A stretch of 64,000 nucleotides of DNA from positions 336,967-400,966 of the forward strand of contig JACRBI010000054.1 of assembly GCA_016234495.1 (NCBI GenBank), in the 5' to 3' direction. The position numbers were made by a program, and so were the translations under genes. This stretch comes from Chloroflexota bacterium. GTDB lineage: Bacteria; Chloroflexota; Anaerolineae; Anaerolineales; Villigracilaceae. Below the pieces are notes generated by a model. It ran no database searches. It was not told the DNA's origin and saw only the letters and a program-made list of their open reading frames with translations. Shown piece by piece: positions 41,632 through 50,742 of the stretch. How positions within the stretch are numbered: position 1 is the stretch's first letter; each line of letters starts with the position of its first letter.

Positions 41632-42565
41632 GAGCCTATCCGTAAATTAGTCATGAGCGCACATTTTCCAGAGGATCAAAGTGCAAGCGAGGTAAATGAA
41701 AGCGAGCCAATTAACCGACTTCTTTGCCCAGCGAGTGCGTAACGAGCGGAAGTCGTTTTGCCAAGAAAGCGTACGCTCCACCACCCAGCGCCTGGCAGGA
41801 TGTTTTTCAGACTCCAGAGGAGGTGGCGTTGGGTCTGAATTGCCATAATCACGTTTGCGAATATGCGGAGTAATATTGCGTTTTCGAAGTTTTGTTCGTA
41901 CATCTTCAGAGTCATACGCTTTATCTGCACATAAGTGCTGAACTTTGTAAACAGGCTTCGGTCTGCAGACGATTGGACGGTTGATCAAATTCATGATTTC
42001 GGTCACATCATGAGCATTAGCAGCCGTAACTCGAATAGATAACGGTGCTCCACGTTGATCGACCCAGATGTGTCGTTTTGAGCCGGATTTGGCTCGATCG
42101 GTAGGATTTGGTCCCGTCAAATCCCCGCCAAGCGGGGCAGAAACCATCTTACTGTCGACGGCTTGCCATTTCCATTGGATCCGTCGCTTCTTTTGGTAGT
42201 ACTTCACAATCAAGCGATAGATCTTCTTCCACAAACCAGACTTGTTCCATTCTTGAAACCGCTTATGCAAACTACTACTGGCTCCATACCATTCCTTTTT
42301 CAAGCCTTTCCATTGGCAACCGCTACGCAGTACGAACAAAATTCCATTCAGGACTTGGCGGTTTGGCAGGGCTGGACGCCCTACAGTGCCCTTTCGTTTT
42401 TCTCGTGGCAACACTTGCTTTATCTGGTTCCACAAGCCATCGGGAACTTCCCACACCGTGGTATAACTCATTTGACACTCCTTGCAGGTTGTTTGGGTCG
42501 CACCTACAATTCTGCATCAGGAGTGTCTTTTTGTTAATGTTCAATCCTATTTACGGATAGGGTCT
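41632..42565. mobile_element. IS5-family insertion sequence, 934 bp, intact
   Basis: Left end GAGCCTATCCGTAAATTAG and inverted right end GACCCTATCCGTAAATAGG match at 16 of 19 bases. TAA flanks both sides (41629-41631 and 42566-42568), a 3-bp target duplication of the TNA kind used by part of the IS5 family. Encodes one transposase on the minus strand. Confidence 0.88.
41647..42471 (-). CDS. IS5-family transposase (DDE)
   Basis: 274 residues, full length and uninterrupted. N-terminal DUF4096-like region with LPNRQVLNGILFVLRSGCQWKGL, then DDE parts: D in WQAVDSKMVS, D in LCADKAYDS, and E in RWVVERTLSW followed by R/W at family spacing. ARSGSKRHIWVD-type motif (KSGSKRHIWVDQRG) precedes the catalytic core. 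Cuts and joins its own ends. Single copy in the window. Confidence 0.93.
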   Translation of the reverse strand: MSYTTVWEVPDGLWNQIKQVLPREKRKGTVGRPALPNRQVLNGILFVLRSGCQWKGLKKEWYGASSSLHKRFQEWNKSGLWKKIYRLIVKYYQKKRRIQWKWQAVDSKMVSAPLGGDLTGPNPTDRAKSGSKRHIWVDQRGAPLSIRVTAANAHDVTEIMNLINRPIVCRPKPVYKVQHLCADKAYDSEDVRTKLRKRNITPHIRKRDYGNSDPTPPPLESEKHPARRWVVERTLSWQNDFRSLRTRWAKKSVNWLAFIYLACTLILWKMCAHD

Positions 42566-42589
42566 AAGAATTTATTGGTTCAAAATTTT

Positions 42590-43384
42590 TCAATCACAAA
42601 GTGATATTTGCGATAAACTATTCGCTTCAATTTGTAGCGTGCCTTGATATGATGATAAATTGCCGCTCACGATTAAACAATGACCATCATAATTGCTCCA
42701 GTCCTTGCCCCAAATTATCAACGCAAAATTATTATTAGGATATGGAGCCTCATTGCAAAAAGTTGGTGATCCATTCGTGTTTGGTTGATAAGAACAATAT
42801 GCCTTTGGAATTTTGCAATTAACAAAAAGACCTATATTCTCTTTTATGTCTTGGCATTCAGGTACTAAGTCAGAAGATGGCGAATTGATAGAGGAAGTTG
42901 ACGTTGCAGATTGATTTGTCAAACTTGATGGTCGTGAGTAATCTCGAAAAAAACCTCTCAAGGTGTAAACACTTCTTGCTTGTTCTACAGAATTTAATAA
43001 GTCATTGTAGGTTTTGCTGTCAACGGTGACTAGTTTTTGAGTTATAAATCTTGACTCTCCATTTACCCATCCAAAGGAATTATTGTTTAACAAGATTACA
43101 ACCCATTGCTCATCATAAGCATCATTGTATTCGCCGAGTATATAAAATTCATTTCCCTGATTGATATATCCAATGATCTGAAAATCTCTTCCAGGCCCAT
43201 CGCGTACGTTTAAGCTAGGTGCTACTACTATCCCTGCCGGCGCCTGGGGCTGAGGTGTTGCTGTGGGGTTTGCCGTCCGTGTTGGTTGAAAAGTTGGTGT
43301 TAATGATTGGGTTGCTATTTCTGAATTAGAACTAGTACAAGCCGAAATTAATAAAACTAAAACAACAAAATAGTAATATTTCAT
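42590..43384 (-). CDS. SH3b-domain lipoprotein, AT-rich
   Basis: 264 residues. Lipoprotein signal ending in LLISACTSS (lipid-attached Cys near 16), a Thr/Pro/Ala linker, then a bacterial SH3 domain (VVAPSLNVRDGPGRDFQIIGYINQGNEF through WVNGESRFI) and a Cys-containing C-terminal domain of unknown type. Low G+C compared with neighbours and adjacent to the IS, suggesting acquisition by transfer. Probably surface-exposed, binding wall or envelope material. Confidence 0.78.
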   Translation of the reverse strand: MKYYYFVVLVLLISACTSSNSEIATQSLTPTFQPTRTANPTATPQPQAPAGIVVAPSLNVRDGPGRDFQIIGYINQGNEFYILGEYNDAYDEQWVVILLNNNSFGWVNGESRFITQKLVTVDSKTYNDLLNSVEQARSVYTLRGFFRDYSRPSSLTNQSATSTSSINSPSSDLVPECQDIKENIGLFVNCKIPKAYCSYQPNTNGSPTFCNEAPYPNNNFALIIWGKDWSNYDGHCLIVSGNLSSYQGTLQIEANSLSQISLCD

Positions 43385-43452
43385 AATAAACTCCCGTCTT
43401 TGGTTATGGTTTGCGAAATTTGTATTTGTTATTAATTCTACTCGTTTTCCAT

Positions 43453-44034
43453 CTACGGCTCCACATAAAACATGCGGAACAACGCCGCGCCGCTGATTCC
43501 ATGTGTGCCGTCCATGTATTTTTGAATTGGCACGCGGACAACCAACTGTTCACTGTCAGATTTCTCAAACCAGAACTCCACAAATCCATAATTGCCTTGA
43601 ATTAGCTCGCGCGGGAATTCAAGCACCACTCGCAAGACCTGTGACAGCCATTCGCCGAGCGCGTCTTCGTTCGTCAGGTCGGCAACGGGAATGCGGACGT
43701 AAAAATCAGTTTCCATCGCGCCAAAGGTGGAAGTCCCATCGGCATAGACGCAGTCCTCGCCGAAGAAACTCGCGTTTCCGCTCGCGGCGGGATTCAATTG
43801 GCGCATCTCAGCGTCGATCATCGCGCTCAACTCGTCCGCGTTGTGATATGCCCAGGTGTAGGCACATTGTCCAACAGACTGGGCAATGGTCGGCGTGTCC
43901 GTCGCGGGTTGAACTGTCAATGGAGCAGGGGCAGTTGTCGGCGGCGGTTTGCTGACCAGGTTTTGTGCCAGCACGCTTGCTCCCACCAGTGTTGCGATTA
44001 TGAGGTAGGGGATGTGCTTTTTCATCACTTTCAT
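43453..44034 (-). CDS. Exported protein of unknown function
   Basis: About 193 residues. N-terminal signal/anchor (KKHIPYLIIATLVGASVLAQ), a Thr/Pro/Ala linker and a globular domain (CAYTWAYHNADELSAMIDAEM). No family recognised. Two nearby ATGs (44034, 44025). Compositionally like the genome average, unlike the SH3b gene next to it. Confidence 0.65.
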   Translation of the reverse strand: MKVMKKHIPYLIIATLVGASVLAQNLVSKPPPTTAPAPLTVQPATDTPTIAQSVGQCAYTWAYHNADELSAMIDAEMRQLNPAASGNASFFGEDCVYADGTSTFGAMETDFYVRIPVADLTNEDALGEWLSQVLRVVLEFPRELIQGNYGFVEFWFEKSDSEQLVVRVPIQKYMDGTHGISGAALFRMFYVEP

Positions 44035-44097
44035 TTTATCCCAAGTTCGGGATAAATATCTCAACTTCAGTTTGACAATGCCGCATTTCAAAACCTT

Positions 44098-44222
44098 TTA
44101 CCACAAAGCCCACAACACTTGCACCGCACTGCGTTCGGCGCAGTGCGGGCGAGGGTCACAAAGGGGAGCAAAATGCTAAAAACAATGGTTTCCTTCGTTT
44201 ACCTTCGTGCCCTTTGTGGTTA
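44098..44222. repeat. ACCACAAAGCCC ... CCTTTGTGGT repeat with GCACTGCGTTCGGCGCAGTGC core
   Basis: ACCACAAAG / CTTTGTGGT inverted ends enclose a strong hairpin GCACTGCG-TTCG-GCGCAGTGC. It fills most of the 276-bp gap before feoA; the rest is AT-rich feoA leader. Confidence 0.65.
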
Positions 44223-44310
44223 AGAATTTTGGTTTCAGTCTTAATGTGACATTGTTGAATTAGGATGTTCATCACTTGGCCGTTCATTCGAGTTCGTTTA
44301 TAAATCCTGT

Positions 44311-44526
44311 ATGCGATTACTTGACCTGCCACTTAATGTCCATGCGCGATTATTATCGTTTGACGAAGTCCGCGCAAAATTGAAACAGTATGGTTTATAT
44401 ATTGGCGACGAAATCCGCGTGGTGCGTGTCGCGCCGTTGGGCGGCCCTTTATTGGTGGAGGTCAATGGGCGTGAAATTGCGTTGGGCCGCGCGCTGGCTG
44501 AAAAAATTTTAGTGGAGTTGAAATGA
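44311..44526 (+). CDS. feoA: Ferrous iron transport protein A
   Basis: 71 residues, SH3-like FeoA: LKQYGLYIGDEIRVVRVAPLGGPLLVEVNGREIALGRALAEKI. Small cytosolic activator of FeoB. Its stop overlaps the feoB start by 4 nt. ATG 44311 follows a short TATAAATCCTGT leader without a clear ribosome-binding site. Confidence 0.93.
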   Translation: MRLLDLPLNVHARLLSFDEVRAKLKQYGLYIGDEIRVVRVAPLGGPLLVEVNGREIALGRALAEKILVELK

Positions 44527-46229
44527 GAGTCGCGCTGATCGGTCTGCCCAATTGCGGGAAAAGCACATTGTTCAATCAGGTCGCGGGGTACAAAGCTGAG
44601 ACGGGGAATTTCAGCGGCACAACTGTCACATTCACCGAGAGCCGAGTCCGCGTGGCGGGGGAGGTCATCGAGTTGGTGGATCTGCCCGGCGCATATTCGC
44701 TGGATGAAGGCAGCCCGGCAGAGAGGGAAGCCGCCCGATATCTTGATTCGCGCGATGTGGATGTCATCATCAATGTGGCGGATTCGACTCAACTGTCAGC
44801 GGCTCTTTCTTTAACTTTGGAGTTGGTTGCCCTCAACAAGCCATTGATCCTCGCCCTGAACATGGTGGATGAAGCCGCGCGCCTTGGTTTGCAGATCGAC
44901 GCTGATGGTTTATCAAGTCAATTGAAAGTGCCGGTACTTCCGCTCGTCGCCAGCAAAGGGCGCGGCGTGAAGGGACTCTTCCTCAAGGCGCTGGAAATGC
45001 GTCAGAAACGGGAGCAGGCTCACGGTCAAGGAGGCGATGCGTTAAATCCCGAAGATCGGCACCAGCTTGCAGTTAAGATGTCCAAAAAATATGTCACGCA
45101 GGGCGAGAGGCGAATCATCTGGCGCGACCGACTCGATAACATTTTGCTTCATCCTGTCTGGGGATATGCGGTCATGCTGTTCGTGTTGTACTTATTTTTT
45201 CAGGCAGTGTATGGCATTGGAAAGGTGACCGAACCGCCGTTGCTGGCGTTGTTCGATTGGATCATGAAAGGCGCCTTGTCGCCGTTTGCGGAAGGATCGT
45301 TTTTAGCGCAATTGATTCTCGGCGTTCTGCAAGGCATCGCGGCGGGCGTGGCAATTGTGCTTCCATATCTTCTGCCGTTCCTGCTTGGGCTGGGGATGCT
45401 GGAAGACATCGGTTATTTACCGCGCGTTGCATTTTTGATGGACGCGTTTATGCACCGTATTGGTTTGCATGGCAAAGCCATTGTGCCGTTCATTCTTGGT
45501 TATGGCTGTAATGTGCCGGCGGTCATGTCCACCCGTACATTGGAAGAGCCGCGTGACCGTTACATTGCCGCGGCATTGGCGGTGCTTGTCCCATGTGCGG
45601 CGCGGCTGGCGGTTGTGTTCGGGTTGGTCGCGTTCTATCTTGGGCCAGTCGTTGCGTTTGCTTTGTATCTCTTTAATTTGTTGATCATTGCCTTGACGGG
45701 AAAAATCCTTTCGCAGATGACCCCCGAAAATTCGCCCGGCCTCATCATGGAAATGCCGCCCTATCGCGTGCCGATGTTGAGGAATGTGTTCGGGAAATCA
45801 TGGTTTCGCGTGCGCGAGTTTGTGGTGGAAGCCTGGCCGATCCTGATCGCAGGCAGCGCGGTGCTGGCAATTCTGAATTATTTTAATTTTGCATATTTTT
45901 TCAACTGGCTGGCGCGACCGATCACATGGTTGATCGGTTTGCCAGCCGAAGTGGGCGTTCCGCTCATATTTGGAATTCTCCGCAAGGAGCTTTCGCTCGT
46001 CATGTTGAGTCAAGCCCTCGGCACAGCGGATTTCAGCGCAGCTTTGTCCACAGAGCAAATGATCGTGTACGCAACATTTGTGATGTTCTATTTGCCGTGT
46101 CTTGCCACGCTGTCCGTTTTGCGGCGGGAACTGGGCACCCGCGCCATGCTGACCATCTCCGCGTTGACGGTGGTTGTGGCCTTGCTCGCCGCATTGCTGG
46201 CAAGAGGTGTGGCGATTCTGTTGTTGTAG
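44523..46229 (+). CDS. feoB: Ferrous iron transport protein B
   Basis: 568 residues, a compact FeoB. G domain: G1 GLPNCGKSTLFNQVAG, G2-like GNFSGTTVTF, G3 DLPGAYSL, G4 NMVD. The C-terminal part has two Gate motifs (about 290-340 FILGYGCNVPAVMSTRTLE and PLIFGILRKEL) and 8-9 TM helices. Moves Fe(II) into the cytosol. No FeoC. Iron supply suits the Fe-S and haem enzymes elsewhere in the window. No Fur box recognised. Confidence 0.95.
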   Translation: MRVALIGLPNCGKSTLFNQVAGYKAETGNFSGTTVTFTESRVRVAGEVIELVDLPGAYSLDEGSPAEREAARYLDSRDVDVIINVADSTQLSAALSLTLELVALNKPLILALNMVDEAARLGLQIDADGLSSQLKVPVLPLVASKGRGVKGLFLKALEMRQKREQAHGQGGDALNPEDRHQLAVKMSKKYVTQGERRIIWRDRLDNILLHPVWGYAVMLFVLYLFFQAVYGIGKVTEPPLLALFDWIMKGALSPFAEGSFLAQLILGVLQGIAAGVAIVLPYLLPFLLGLGMLEDIGYLPRVAFLMDAFMHRIGLHGKAIVPFILGYGCNVPAVMSTRTLEEPRDRYIAAALAVLVPCAARLAVVFGLVAFYLGPVVAFALYLFNLLIIALTGKILSQMTPENSPGLIMEMPPYRVPMLRNVFGKSWFRVREFVVEAWPILIAGSAVLAILNYFNFAYFFNWLARPITWLIGLPAEVGVPLIFGILRKELSLVMLSQALGTADFSAALSTEQMIVYATFVMFYLPCLATLSVLRRELGTRAMLTISALTVVVALLAALLARGVAILLL

Positions 46230-46286
46230 TACCGTACCGCAAGATTTATCTTGCAATACTACGCAACATGAATGTTGCGGTACCGC
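46230..46286. repeat. GTACCGCAA repeat with two inner hairpins
   Basis: GTACCGCAA / TTGCGGTAC ends bracket GCAAGAT-TT-ATCTTGC and GCAACAT-GA-ATGTTGC. Right after the feoB stop. Confidence 0.6.
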
Positions 46287-46295
46287 CTGTGAATC

Positions 46296-46322
46296 AAAAA
46301 GAAGGCCGCAACTGCGACCTTC
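46296..46322. terminator. Bidirectional terminator between feoB and the M20 gene
   Basis: AAAAAGAAGG-CCGCA / TGCGACCTTCTT stem with one mismatch and a T-rich tail. Confidence 0.65.
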
Positions 46323-46350
46323 TTACTTCTCACTTTTTACTTCTTTCCTT

Positions 46351-47541
46351 TTACTTCAACATATCCACGACAGCCGACGCCATCAACGCCGAGCCGCGCA
46401 CGAGCGCTTCCTCGTCAAAGTCAAATTTGGGGTGATGGTGACTGTAATCGAGGTGCTTTTCAGAATTGCTTGACCCGATGAAGAAATAACAGCCTTCCAC
46501 TTTTTCCTGCATAAAGGCCATATCTTCCGCGCCCATGGTCAGGTAATTGGATGTGTCCAGCTCCGTATCGGGGAAGAGACGGCGCGCGGTTGCCTGAACT
46601 TTCGCCGCAACTGAATCATTGTTGATGACGGCCGGTGTGACGCGCTGAATAAGGATGTCTGCTTTGCATTGCATGGTTTCGGCGATGCCGCGCACGATCT
46701 GCTCAAAGCGTTCCAAAACCATCTTGCGCACGGATAAGTCAAAGGTGCGGATCGTTCCCGTCAACTCTGCTTCCTGCGGGATGATGTTGAATGCCGTCCC
46801 AGAATGGAGCGACGTAACGCTGACAACAGCGGCGTGGAGCGGTGCGACATTACGAGCGGCGATGTTTTGCAGGGCGGTCACAATTTGCGCCGCTGTCACG
46901 ATCGGGTCAAAGGTGGTGTGCGGCGCAGCGCCATGCCCGCCTTTGCCGGTCAACTTGACCGTGAATTGCTCCGCGCCAGCCATTACCGGCCCCTTGGCGA
47001 CATTCACCCAGCCGAGCGGTTTTTCGTTCCACAAATGCATGGACAATGTCTTGTCCACTTTGGGGCCATCCAGCACGCCGTCGCGCATCATCATTTCCGC
47101 GCCGCCGACTTCTTCGCCGTTGAATCCTTCCTCGGAAGGCTGGAAGCAAAATTTGACCGTGCCCGCCAGATCTTCGCGGTGCGCGTGCAGCATCTTTGCA
47201 ACGGTCAGCCCAATCGCGGTGTGACCGTCATGTCCGCAGGCGTGCATCACGCCCGGGGTTTGTGACGCATATTCCGCGCCGGTATCCTCGCTCATGGGCA
47301 GGGCGTCCATGTCAAAGCGGATGAGCAGGGTCGGCCCGGGCTTTGCGCCTTCGAGCAACCCAACAACGCCGGTCTTGCCGACGCCCTTGGTCACTTCGAG
47401 TCCGAGCGCTTCCAGTTCTTTGGCTACGATTCCGCCTGTGCGGATTTCTTTGAATCCAAGTTCGGGGTGCGTGTGAAAATCACGCCGCATGGATTGGGTG
47501 TAGGTAAATAGTGATTTTGCTTCGTTCAGAAAGTCTGTCAT
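46351..47541 (-). CDS. M20 family amidohydrolase (N-acyl amino-acid hydrolase type)
   Basis: 396 residues. Metal site RFDMDALPMSEDTGAEYAS, HACGHDGHTA (CGHDGH), catalytic Glu pair QPSEEGF, GKGGHGAAPH dimerisation strand and final SHHHPKFDFDEEAL. Hydrolyses N-acyl (amino-acid, indole-acetyl or similar) amides; substrate undetermined. Typical length. No operon partner. Confidence 0.92.
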   Translation of the reverse strand: MTDFLNEAKSLFTYTQSMRRDFHTHPELGFKEIRTGGIVAKELEALGLEVTKGVGKTGVVGLLEGAKPGPTLLIRFDMDALPMSEDTGAEYASQTPGVMHACGHDGHTAIGLTVAKMLHAHREDLAGTVKFCFQPSEEGFNGEEVGGAEMMMRDGVLDGPKVDKTLSMHLWNEKPLGWVNVAKGPVMAGAEQFTVKLTGKGGHGAAPHTTFDPIVTAAQIVTALQNIAARNVAPLHAAVVSVTSLHSGTAFNIIPQEAELTGTIRTFDLSVRKMVLERFEQIVRGIAETMQCKADILIQRVTPAVINNDSVAAKVQATARRLFPDTELDTSNYLTMGAEDMAFMQEKVEGCYFFIGSSNSEKHLDYSHHHPKFDFDEEALVRGSALMASAVVDMLK

Positions 47542-47552
47542 ATCAATACTCC

Positions 47553-47632
47553 GTTTTTAGGTTCGAAGGTTTGAAAGTTGACAGGTTTTAACATGTAAAC
47601 CTTCAAACTTGTCAACTTGCTAACCATACTTT
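47553..47632. repeat. GTTCGAAGGTTTGAAAG / AAACTTGTCAACTTGC repeat
   Basis: Inverted words as at 1758-1825, filling the M20/PIG-L gap and touching the PIG-L stop. Confidence 0.6.
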
Positions 47633-48339
47633 ACTACGCGGAACTTCTCTTCATACCTTGGATTCTCATCCGTGCTGTCTTCGGTCCTTCTTGACTTGAA
47701 TCTTTCAATGAGTTTTTCTGCATCCTGCACTTGAGTTTTATGTTCAAGTACAGCCTTGAGCTTGATGTCCCAGGTATCGGTCACATCAATGGTTGTGTTG
47801 GGTTGATTGGTCAGCGAGCACCACACTTCCTTTGGCATGTGCGGTTGAAAGCCTTCCACGAGCAATTCAGGGAAATAAGCGACGTTGCCGGCGGCGGGGA
47901 AAACTGCATCCAGCACGGCTTGTCCGCAGTAGCGGTGATCGGGATGGTTAATGCCGTAGAGCGCGAATAGATTTTGCGGGTCACACGTGACGAGGATGTC
48001 AGGCTGATGCCTGCGGATCTCGCGCACAATATCACGGCGCAGTTTCAAGTCTGCAACGACGTACCCATCCTCACGGTCCAGAAAATGAACCGCTTTCGCA
48101 CCGATGACTTTTGCGGCATTGTTTTGTTCATCGTGTCGAATCGCGCACAAGTTATCAGTTGTCATTTCAGGGTGAGTGGCGGGATTGAATCCCTTGTCGC
48201 CGCAAGTCAAAAGCAAATAGGTTATCTGATGTCCGGCGCGTGCCCAGCGCGCAAGTGCTGCGCCACAAAAAAATTCTGGGTCATCGGGGTGAGCCAGAAT
48301 TACGAGAATGTTTTGAGGGGCAGGCCAATTGTCGGTCAT
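47620..48339 (-). CDS. PIG-L family N-acetylglucosaminyl-type deacetylase (LmbE-like)
   Basis: 239 residues. Zinc motif AHPDDPEFFCG near residue 15 and HPDHR near 132, plus DIVREIRRHQPDILVTCDP. The family removes acetyl groups from GlcNAc-containing lipids, mycothiol/bacillithiol precursors or antibiotics; the exact substrate is unknown. Start ATG 48339. Confidence 0.9.
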   Translation of the reverse strand: MTDNWPAPQNILVILAHPDDPEFFCGAALARWARAGHQITYLLLTCGDKGFNPATHPEMTTDNLCAIRHDEQNNAAKVIGAKAVHFLDREDGYVVADLKLRRDIVREIRRHQPDILVTCDPQNLFALYGINHPDHRYCGQAVLDAVFPAAGNVAYFPELLVEGFQPHMPKEVWCSLTNQPNTTIDVTDTWDIKLKAVLEHKTQVQDAEKLIERFKSRRTEDSTDENPRYEEKFRVVKYG

Positions 48340-48344
48340 GGTTG

Positions 48345-48410
48345 CGGATTAGGGATTAGGTGATTAGGGACTTGCCTAATTCCTCATCCCTAATTGCTAA
48401 TTCCTATTTT
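48345..48410. repeat. GGATTAGGGATTAGGTGATTAGGG / CTAATTCCT repeat
   Basis: Direct and inverted AATTAGGNATTAGG words. Relatives at 63800-63872 and 28610-28640. It overlaps the 3' end of ricT by a few codons. Confidence 0.6.
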
Positions 48411-49317
48411 TTGTTTTTCCGCAAGTGCATCCGCCGCCTTCGTGACGGTCACACGGAGCCTGGGATTTGCGGCGCAGGGCTTCGAGTTCATCCCACGGCT
48501 CGATCTCTTCGCGTGAGAAGGTCATACTCTGCGGGCGGTCTGTGCCGCTCTCGATTAACACCATGACCTTGTCGCTCATGGGGATCAGGTCAATGACCTT
48601 GCCTTCGCCTTTCGGCGTGACCACGCGCTTGTTGCGCTTGGGGAGGGTCTTGCGCGCTTCCACATACTGTTCATATTCGTAGATGAGGCAGCAGCGCAAT
48701 CGTCCGCACATGCCGGTGATTTCGTTGGGTGTGAGCGAGATTCCCTGCTCCTTTGCCATCTTGATCGAGATGGGAGAGAAGTCTGTCAGGAATTTCGAGC
48801 AGCAGCGGGTTTCGATTCCGCACGCGCCCATGCCGCCCAGGAATTTCGCCACATCACGCGGACCGATCTGCCGCATCTCGACATGCGTGGTCGGATACAG
48901 ATTGCTCATATCCTTTTTGAGCGACTTGAGGTCGGCTTTTTCTTCGCTCTCTGTGCTGAACAGGAATGCCAGACGCGAGCCGTCAAAGTTGTATTCGGCT
49001 GTGACGATCTTTACATCCCGCAAGCGAAGTTCGGATGCGCGCGCGCGGCAGTTGATCATGGCTTCGGTTTGCTTGGATTGCCAGGATTGCTGGAGCAGCA
49101 AGTCGCGCGGATTGGCGCGCCGCTCCACAGATTTCCATCCGCCTTCTGGCTGGGCAGGAGCCTCTTCCAGAACTTGGACAACTTCACCGAGATGCTTGCC
49201 GCGAGCTGTATCCACAATGACATGCTCGCCTTTTTTTACATCGGGCAGAGCGCTGGAGTCAAAATGGTAGATTTTTCCAATTTTTGTGAATCGGACACCG
49301 ATAATGTTTGTTTGCAT
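48397..49317 (-). CDS. ricT: PSP1 domain protein RicT (YaaT-like)
   Basis: 306 residues. PSP1 domain (VRFTKIGKIYHFD, GEHVIVDTARGKHLGEVV) and the Cys motifs FLGGMGACGIETRCCSKFL and GMCGRLRCCLIYEYEQY that bind Fe-S/FAD in the RNase Y-associated RicT of Bacillus. A further C-terminal Cys-rich tail (GGGCTCG). The upstream ATG frame to 49425 is repeat-free but shows no homology. Probable role: RNA processing/maturation cofactor. Promoter box lies 7 nt before the start. Confidence 0.9.
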   Translation of the reverse strand: MQTNIIGVRFTKIGKIYHFDSSALPDVKKGEHVIVDTARGKHLGEVVQVLEEAPAQPEGGWKSVERRANPRDLLLQQSWQSKQTEAMINCRARASELRLRDVKIVTAEYNFDGSRLAFLFSTESEEKADLKSLKKDMSNLYPTTHVEMRQIGPRDVAKFLGGMGACGIETRCCSKFLTDFSPISIKMAKEQGISLTPNEITGMCGRLRCCLIYEYEQYVEARKTLPKRNKRVVTPKGEGKVIDLIPMSDKVMVLIESGTDRPQSMTFSREEIEPWDELEALRRKSQAPCDRHEGGGCTCGKTKNRN

Positions 49318-49324
49318 GGCGGCA

Positions 49325-49330
49325 ATTATA
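49325..49330 (-). promoter_or_regulatory. TATAAT -10 box 7 nt before ricT, leaderless-type
   Basis: TATAAT on the minus strand, then TGCCGCC and ATG: the start codon would be at or near +1. Confidence 0.5.
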
Positions 49331-49425
49331 CCGTACCTGGTCTTCACAACCCTCCCGCGCTTCTGCACAAATTCTGCACACATGTTGTGTATTCTTGTGA
49401 AAAATAAGAACAAGGAGCACATCAA

Positions 49426-50742
49426 ATGAATAGGATTTCAAAATTGTGGAAAGACAAAAAAATTAGAACCTGGAGCATTGTGGCCGCGACCGTGATCGTG
49501 GCGGCTGTGATTGGATTAAGGTCATCCTCTGCCAATGCCAGCGAAGCGGCAATTGACACTCAAGTACAAGTTTCCGCGTTGGATGTGGCTGAGACGATTG
49601 AAGCCTCCGGCTCGCTCGAAGCCCAGCCCTTCGCCAGCCTCATCTGGAAAACAGGCGGCGTGGTCGAGGCGGTGAATGTTCAGCCCGGGGATTTTGTGAA
49701 GGATGGCGATATTCTTTTGACTCTCGACCCGACCAGCGCATCGGCAAGCATTGTCGCGGCTCAAGCGGACCTGGTGAATGCTCAGAAAAAACTGGAAGAC
49801 CTTCTCACCTCAGGCACTGACCTCGCCAAGGCTGCGATCAGCCTGAAAGACGCGCAGGAAGATTACGATGATGCGGTCTATTATCTGAGCTACCTGCAAA
49901 ACGACCCGAAGATTCCCCAGACAGAATTCAGCGCTGAACTTGTCAGCACGCGCAACGGCTGGAAATATAAATATGAATCGGATAACTTCAAAGGCCCCGC
50001 TCCTGAAGATTGGATCATCGAAGCGGAAAATGACCTTGCTTTGAAAAAAGGCCAACTGGAAGATGCCCAGCGCAAATATGACCGCCTGCTGGCTGGCGAA
50101 TCTTCGCCAGATGTCATCGCGGCGCGGGCGCAAGTGGATGCCGCGCAGGCGACTGTCAACTCGTTGAGCATCATTGCTCCGTTTGACGGCGAGGTGTTGT
50201 CGGTGGATCATCGCGCTGGCGATGTGGTCAATACGGGCGAACTTTCGGTCAACATGGCGGATATGAATCACCTGTACGTGGAGGCGCAGGTGGATGAATC
50301 AGATGTGGCGAATGTCAAAGTGGGCCAACAGGCCGAAGTCACGTTGGACGCGGTGTCCGGTGTCACGCTCACAGGCTCGGTTGTGTCGGTCAATCCTGTG
50401 GGAAAAGTGGCGGGTGGATTGGTGAAGTACACAGTCCGCATTGATTTGGATTCGGTGGACGGTGTTTTCCTGCCGCTTGGCTCCACTGCGAATGTGGTCA
50501 TCAAGGTGAGCGATGCGCAGGCGATGCTGGCTGTGCCGATCGTGGCGATTCAAAATGACAGCAAAGGTGAATATGTGTGGGCCGTGCGCGGCGGGAAGTC
50601 GGTGCGGGTGGATGTGGTCGGCGGCGCGATCGTGCGTGACCTTGTGGTGGTGACCGGCGATCTGCGTGCGGGCGAGTCTTTGGAGGTCGTCGCCCGTGAT
50701 GGCGGCTTTACTCCTCCGAATCCATTTTCTGGAGGGAAATAA
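49426..50742 (+). CDS. Periplasmic adaptor (HlyD/MacA-type) of a MacAB-like efflux system
   Basis: 438 residues: N-terminal TM/signal (about 18-36), a lipoyl/barrel-sandwich (GGVVEAVNVQPGDFVKDGDIL) split by a long helical hairpin (90-220), a second half (APFDGEVLSVDHRAGDVV), beta barrel and membrane-proximal domain. First gene of a five-gene run: adaptor, ATPase, permease, then response regulator and kinase. AAGGAG precedes the ATG. Overlap with the ATPase (TAATG). Confidence 0.9.
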   Translation: MNRISKLWKDKKIRTWSIVAATVIVAAVIGLRSSSANASEAAIDTQVQVSALDVAETIEASGSLEAQPFASLIWKTGGVVEAVNVQPGDFVKDGDILLTLDPTSASASIVAAQADLVNAQKKLEDLLTSGTDLAKAAISLKDAQEDYDDAVYYLSYLQNDPKIPQTEFSAELVSTRNGWKYKYESDNFKGPAPEDWIIEAENDLALKKGQLEDAQRKYDRLLAGESSPDVIAARAQVDAAQATVNSLSIIAPFDGEVLSVDHRAGDVVNTGELSVNMADMNHLYVEAQVDESDVANVKVGQQAEVTLDAVSGVTLTGSVVSVNPVGKVAGGLVKYTVRIDLDSVDGVFLPLGSTANVVIKVSDAQAMLAVPIVAIQNDSKGEYVWAVRGGKSVRVDVVGGAIVRDLVVVTGDLRAGESLEVVARDGGFTPPNPFSGGK

